Shown: positions 6,974 to 8,512 of the stretch, piece after piece | How positions within the stretch are numbered: the first letter of the stretch is position 1 | How the letters are laid out: every line of letters starts with the position of its first letter | Origin: Actinomycetota bacterium | GTDB lineage: Bacteria > Actinomycetota > Humimicrobiia > Humimicrobiales > Humimicrobiaceae | Assembly (NCBI GenBank): GCA_016932375.1 | Contig: JAFGDA010000127.1 | Span: 1 to 8,512 of the forward strand | DNA length: 8,512 bases | Direction: 5' to 3' | Program-made: the position numbers and the translations under genes | Notes under the pieces: generated by a model | Databases searched by the model: none | What the model saw: the letters and a program-made list of their open reading frames with translations, nothing else | What the model was told of the DNA's origin: nothing

Positions 6974-7489
6974 TTATTTATTACTTAAAAACAGCTCGAA
7001 CCTTTCCTTTTTAACCTTGCACACTGGGCATGTTTGAGGTGGATTATCCCTTGCACACAAGTAACCACATACCCTGCAGCGCCATACGGGATAACCTGCT
7101 TTTATTTTTTTTATTCCCGTTCCTGTAGATTTTGGAGCCTGGCCGGCAATAAACCTTCTGTCAGGTATGGATTTTAACTTTTTTACACCTTTTTTTATAT
7201 CATCATCCACATATAACGCACAGTAACATGTCCCGTACTGTTCCAGGTCAGGATCCCTGTAATCGCAGGGACAGATTATGTCAAGATCTTTTTCTTTTAC
7301 ACCCGAAGCCAGCCTGCAGGGGCAGGCCTGATACCCATACCTTTTTTCGTTTATGAGAAGCCCCCTTACAAGCTCCCTGGTAAAAGAAGTATCCCCGTTA
7401 AGGTTGTATCCACCTGATTCAGTATCTTCTTTTAATTTATTGTATGCCCTTTCTATCTCTTCTTCCGTTATTTCATTTTCCATTTTCAT
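6974..7489 (-). CDS. Ferredoxin-thioredoxin reductase catalytic-subunit homologue fused to a rubredoxin-like domain
   Basis: Cytoplasmic iron-sulfur redox protein of 171 residues, predicted to pass electrons from a one-electron carrier to a disulfide. Residues about 5-110 match the FTR catalytic (beta) chain: CPCR with C56/C58, CPCDYRD with C73/C75, and CYCALY with C88/C90. By analogy C56, C73, C75 and C88 hold a [4Fe-4S] cluster and C58/C90 form the active disulfide. Spacing is CPC-x14-CPC-x12-CYC, against CPC-x16-CPC-x8-CHC in the plant and cyanobacterial enzyme. Residues about 133-168 form a rubredoxin-like iron site with paired CxxC motifs (C138/C141 and C154/C157, in WRCRVCGY and CPVCK). 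The start codon overlaps the upstream glutaredoxin stop (ATGA), so the pair is a translationally coupled operon. A second ATG two codons in is a minor alternative. It is convergent with dinB across a 43-nt gap. Confidence 0.9.
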   Translation of the reverse strand: MKMENEITEEEIERAYNKLKEDTESGGYNLNGDTSFTRELVRGLLINEKRYGYQACPCRLASGVKEKDLDIICPCDYRDPDLEQYGTCYCALYVDDDIKKGVKKLKSIPDRRFIAGQAPKSTGTGIKKIKAGYPVWRCRVCGYLCARDNPPQTCPVCKVKKERFELFLSNK

Positions 7490-7770
7490 TTAAGTCTTTC
7501 CCTTATTTTTTCTTCATCAAATCCCACTATTGTATCCTTCCCATCGATAACAAGCGTCGGAAAACTGCAGGCCGGATTAAATCTTTTTATTTCTTCAATT
7601 ATTTTTTCCTGGTCCTTTCCGGCAATCAAATCCACATAGACATAATAATAATCTACTTTTATGCTGTCCAGAAGACCCCTTGTCTTTCTGCACCACTGGC
7701 ATGTGCTAAGGGCATACAGGACAACCTCACCTTTTTTAGTTCCTTCCACATGTTCCATATTTTTATCCAT
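7486..7770 (-). CDS. Glutaredoxin-like thiol-disulfide protein
   Basis: Small thioredoxin-fold protein of 94 residues. After a short tail the first strand is EVVLYAL, followed by the active-site motif CQWC (Cys24/Cys27). The cis-proline loop is FPTLVIDG with Pro71, and GFDEEKI at 83-89 is the usual C-terminal glutaredoxin/NrdH-like element. Both cysteines are present, so it is probably a dithiol reductant. Its gene overlaps the FTR-rubredoxin gene by 4 nt, suggesting that the FTR reduces this protein in place of thioredoxin. The start is uncertain: ATG at 7770 has only a weak GGA seven bases upstream, and Met5 is an alternative. Confidence 0.88.
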   Translation of the reverse strand: MDKNMEHVEGTKKGEVVLYALSTCQWCRKTRGLLDSIKVDYYYVYVDLIAGKDQEKIIEEIKRFNPACSFPTLVIDGKDTIVGFDEEKIRERLK

Positions 7771-7853
7771 TTTTTAATCCAATCCCTTCATATTGACATT
7801 GACATGAATGAATGCAAACACTTCCTTAAACTACCCTTCCCTGAAACTTACAC

Positions 7854-7870
7854 GATTTTTTAAAAAAATC
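7854..7870. repeat. 17-nt A/T-tract palindrome
   Basis: GATTTTTT at 7854-7861 and AAAAAATC at 7863-7870 are exact reverse complements around a single A. It lies about 85 bp upstream of the glutaredoxin start. It may be a curved-DNA or UP-element-like tract, or a weak hairpin. It lacks the GC-rich stem of an intrinsic terminator. Confidence 0.3.
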
Positions 7871-7990
7871 CTTTCTTTGCATAATGCCATTGAGTATTAA
7901 ACTAACCTTTTAAAATATTATCCCTTATTTTTTGGAATAATTAAAATCAGGTTTGTGGTAAGCTTCATTTTAAAAATAAAGCATTTTTTA

Positions 7991-7996
7991 TATAAT
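7991..7996 (+). promoter_or_regulatory. Possible -10 element upstream of the nitrilase-family gene
   Basis: TATAAT is perfect, but the 16-18 bp spaced position offers only T/A-rich sequence near 7967-7974 as a -35. In such AT-rich DNA this could be chance. If real, it would give a leader of about 160 nt containing the two palindromes at 8040-8071. Confidence 0.25.
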
Positions 7997-8039
7997 CAGT
8001 GATAATTTTCATATGACCGTGTTTTAATATAAAATATTA

Positions 8040-8071
8040 GCCAGCTGGCAGGTATGCGGGATAATATTATC
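8040..8071. repeat. Two adjacent perfect palindromes upstream of the nitrilase-family gene
   Basis: GCCAGCTGGC at 8040-8049 (10 bp) and GATAATATTATC at 8060-8071 (12 bp) are each self-complementary, with centres about 21 bp apart. The first is GC-rich within otherwise AT-rich sequence. Possible operator pair or leader structure; no regulator can be assigned. Confidence 0.4.
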
Positions 8072-8163
8072 AATTTCAGTAAAAGAAATGGAATACGTCC
8101 TTAATAAGTCCATATCCTCCGGGGAAAATAACAAAGACATAAATTGAAAGGCCAATAATTGAA

Positions 8164-8512
8164 ATGAAAATTAAAATAGCTGTATGCCAGTTAAGAATAG
8201 TTAACGACAAGGCAAGAAATTTGGATAATGCTTCTGATATGATAAAAAAGGCCTCTATTGAAAAACCCGATATTATAATACTTCCTGAAATGTTTAATTG
8301 TCCCTACAACCCGGCATATTTTGAAAAGTTTTCTGAAACTTACCCTGGAGTAACTTCTTCATTTCTTTCTGGTTTATCCCAAAAATACGGAACATATATT
8401 GTCGGCGGCTCAATACCAGAAAAGGAAGATGGGCTAATTTATAATACTTCCTATGTCTTTGACCCTTCGGGAAGCCTTGCCGCAAGGCACCGCAAAATTC
8501 ACCTTTTTGATG
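8164..8512 (+). CDS. Carbon-nitrogen hydrolase, Nit2/omega-amidase-like (5' part only)
   Basis: Start of a nitrilase-superfamily amidase; 116 residues are visible and the frame is open at the window edge. Nit2-type enzymes hydrolyse the amide of alpha-ketoglutaramate or alpha-ketosuccinamate in the cytoplasm. The protein opens with MKIKIAVCQL, the typical first strand. The catalytic Glu42 lies in IIILPEMFNCPYNP, where the FN-PY pattern is Nit2-like. The catalytic Lys111 lies in RHRKIHLFD. The nucleophile Cys would be encoded beyond the window. VGGSIPE (80-86) and IYNTSYVFDPSG (92-103) are standard family segments. The ATG at 8164 fits the family start, but no good Shine-Dalgarno is near it; GAAAGG at 8146-8151 is rather far. 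It is divergent from the redox pair, and a functional link is not evident. Other branches of the family remain possible. Confidence 0.9.
   Translation, partial: MKIKIAVCQLRIVNDKARNLDNASDMIKKASIEKPDIIILPEMFNCPYNPAYFEKFSETYPGVTSSFLSGLSQKYGTYIVGGSIPEKEDGLIYNTSYVFDPSGSLAARHRKIHLFD

Larger units (their letters stand above)
7771..8163. other. Divergent AT-rich intergenic region
   Basis: About 390 bases separate the divergent glutaredoxin and nitrilase genes. I see no coding region with a family signature and no tRNA. It holds a tandem TTGACA TTGACA at 7793-7804 with no matching -10 on the plus strand, a possible plus-strand -10 at 7991, and short palindromes at 7854-7870, 8040-8049 and 8060-8071. 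Promoters for both flanking genes should lie here, but none is convincing. Confidence 0.6.

Noticed and set aside
7793..7804. Tandem TTGACA TTGACA as plus-strand -35 elements
   Set aside because: No -10-like hexamer is found 16-18 bp downstream of either copy.
7444..7863. 139-codon plus-strand frame opposite the glutaredoxin gene
   Set aside because: It is rich in Phe, Ile and His with no recognisable domain and is antisense to the clear CQWC glutaredoxin.
8143..8165. ATTGAAAG/ATTGAAAT sequences before the nitrilase-family gene as further copies of the lexA leader repeat
   Set aside because: Only 7-8 bases are shared, spacing differs (15 bp), and such A/T-rich words are expected by chance here.

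Overview
The window looks like chromosome from an anaerobic or microaerophilic bacterium of moderate GC. The pointers are a ferredoxin-thioredoxin-reductase-type iron-sulfur protein fused to a rubredoxin-like domain, heavy use of AGG (Arg) and ATA (Ile) codons, and very G-rich Shine-Dalgarno sites (AGGGGG, AAGGGGG) before lexA and dnaE. I cannot name the lineage. Protein features are compatible with Clostridia or another deep anaerobic phylum, but this is inference.

Layout. (1) 11-1609, plus: membrane diguanylate cyclase (seven-helix sensor, PAS, GGDEF). (2) 1651-6930, plus: a DNA-damage cassette of lexA, a C-family DNA polymerase (dnaE-like) and dinB (Pol IV), with the two polymerase genes overlapping by 13 nt. 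A perfect 28-bp palindrome lies over the -35 and spacer of a good sigma-70-like promoter (TATAAT at 1681) before lexA. The lexA leader holds a 21-bp-period direct repeat, and a strong hairpin sits between lexA and dnaE. (3) 6974-7770, minus, convergent with dinB: a glutaredoxin gene and an FTR catalytic-subunit/rubredoxin fusion overlapping at ATGA. (4) 7771-8163: an AT-rich divergent intergenic region with several short palindromes. (5) 8164 to the window end, plus: the first 116 residues of a carbon-nitrogen hydrolase of the Nit2/omega-amidase type.

How they work together. LexA should repress its own promoter and, by read-through, the two polymerases. After damage, RecA-stimulated self-cleavage at Ala93-Gly94 would release a translesion or mutagenic synthesis module. 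It differs from the classical imuA-imuB-dnaE2 mutasome: there is no imuA or imuB, DinB keeps its catalytic acids, the DnaE PHP site is degraded, and neither polymerase shows an obvious clamp-binding motif. The Grx/FTR pair probably forms a separate thiol-redox relay. No mobile element, CRISPR array, tRNA or rRNA was seen.
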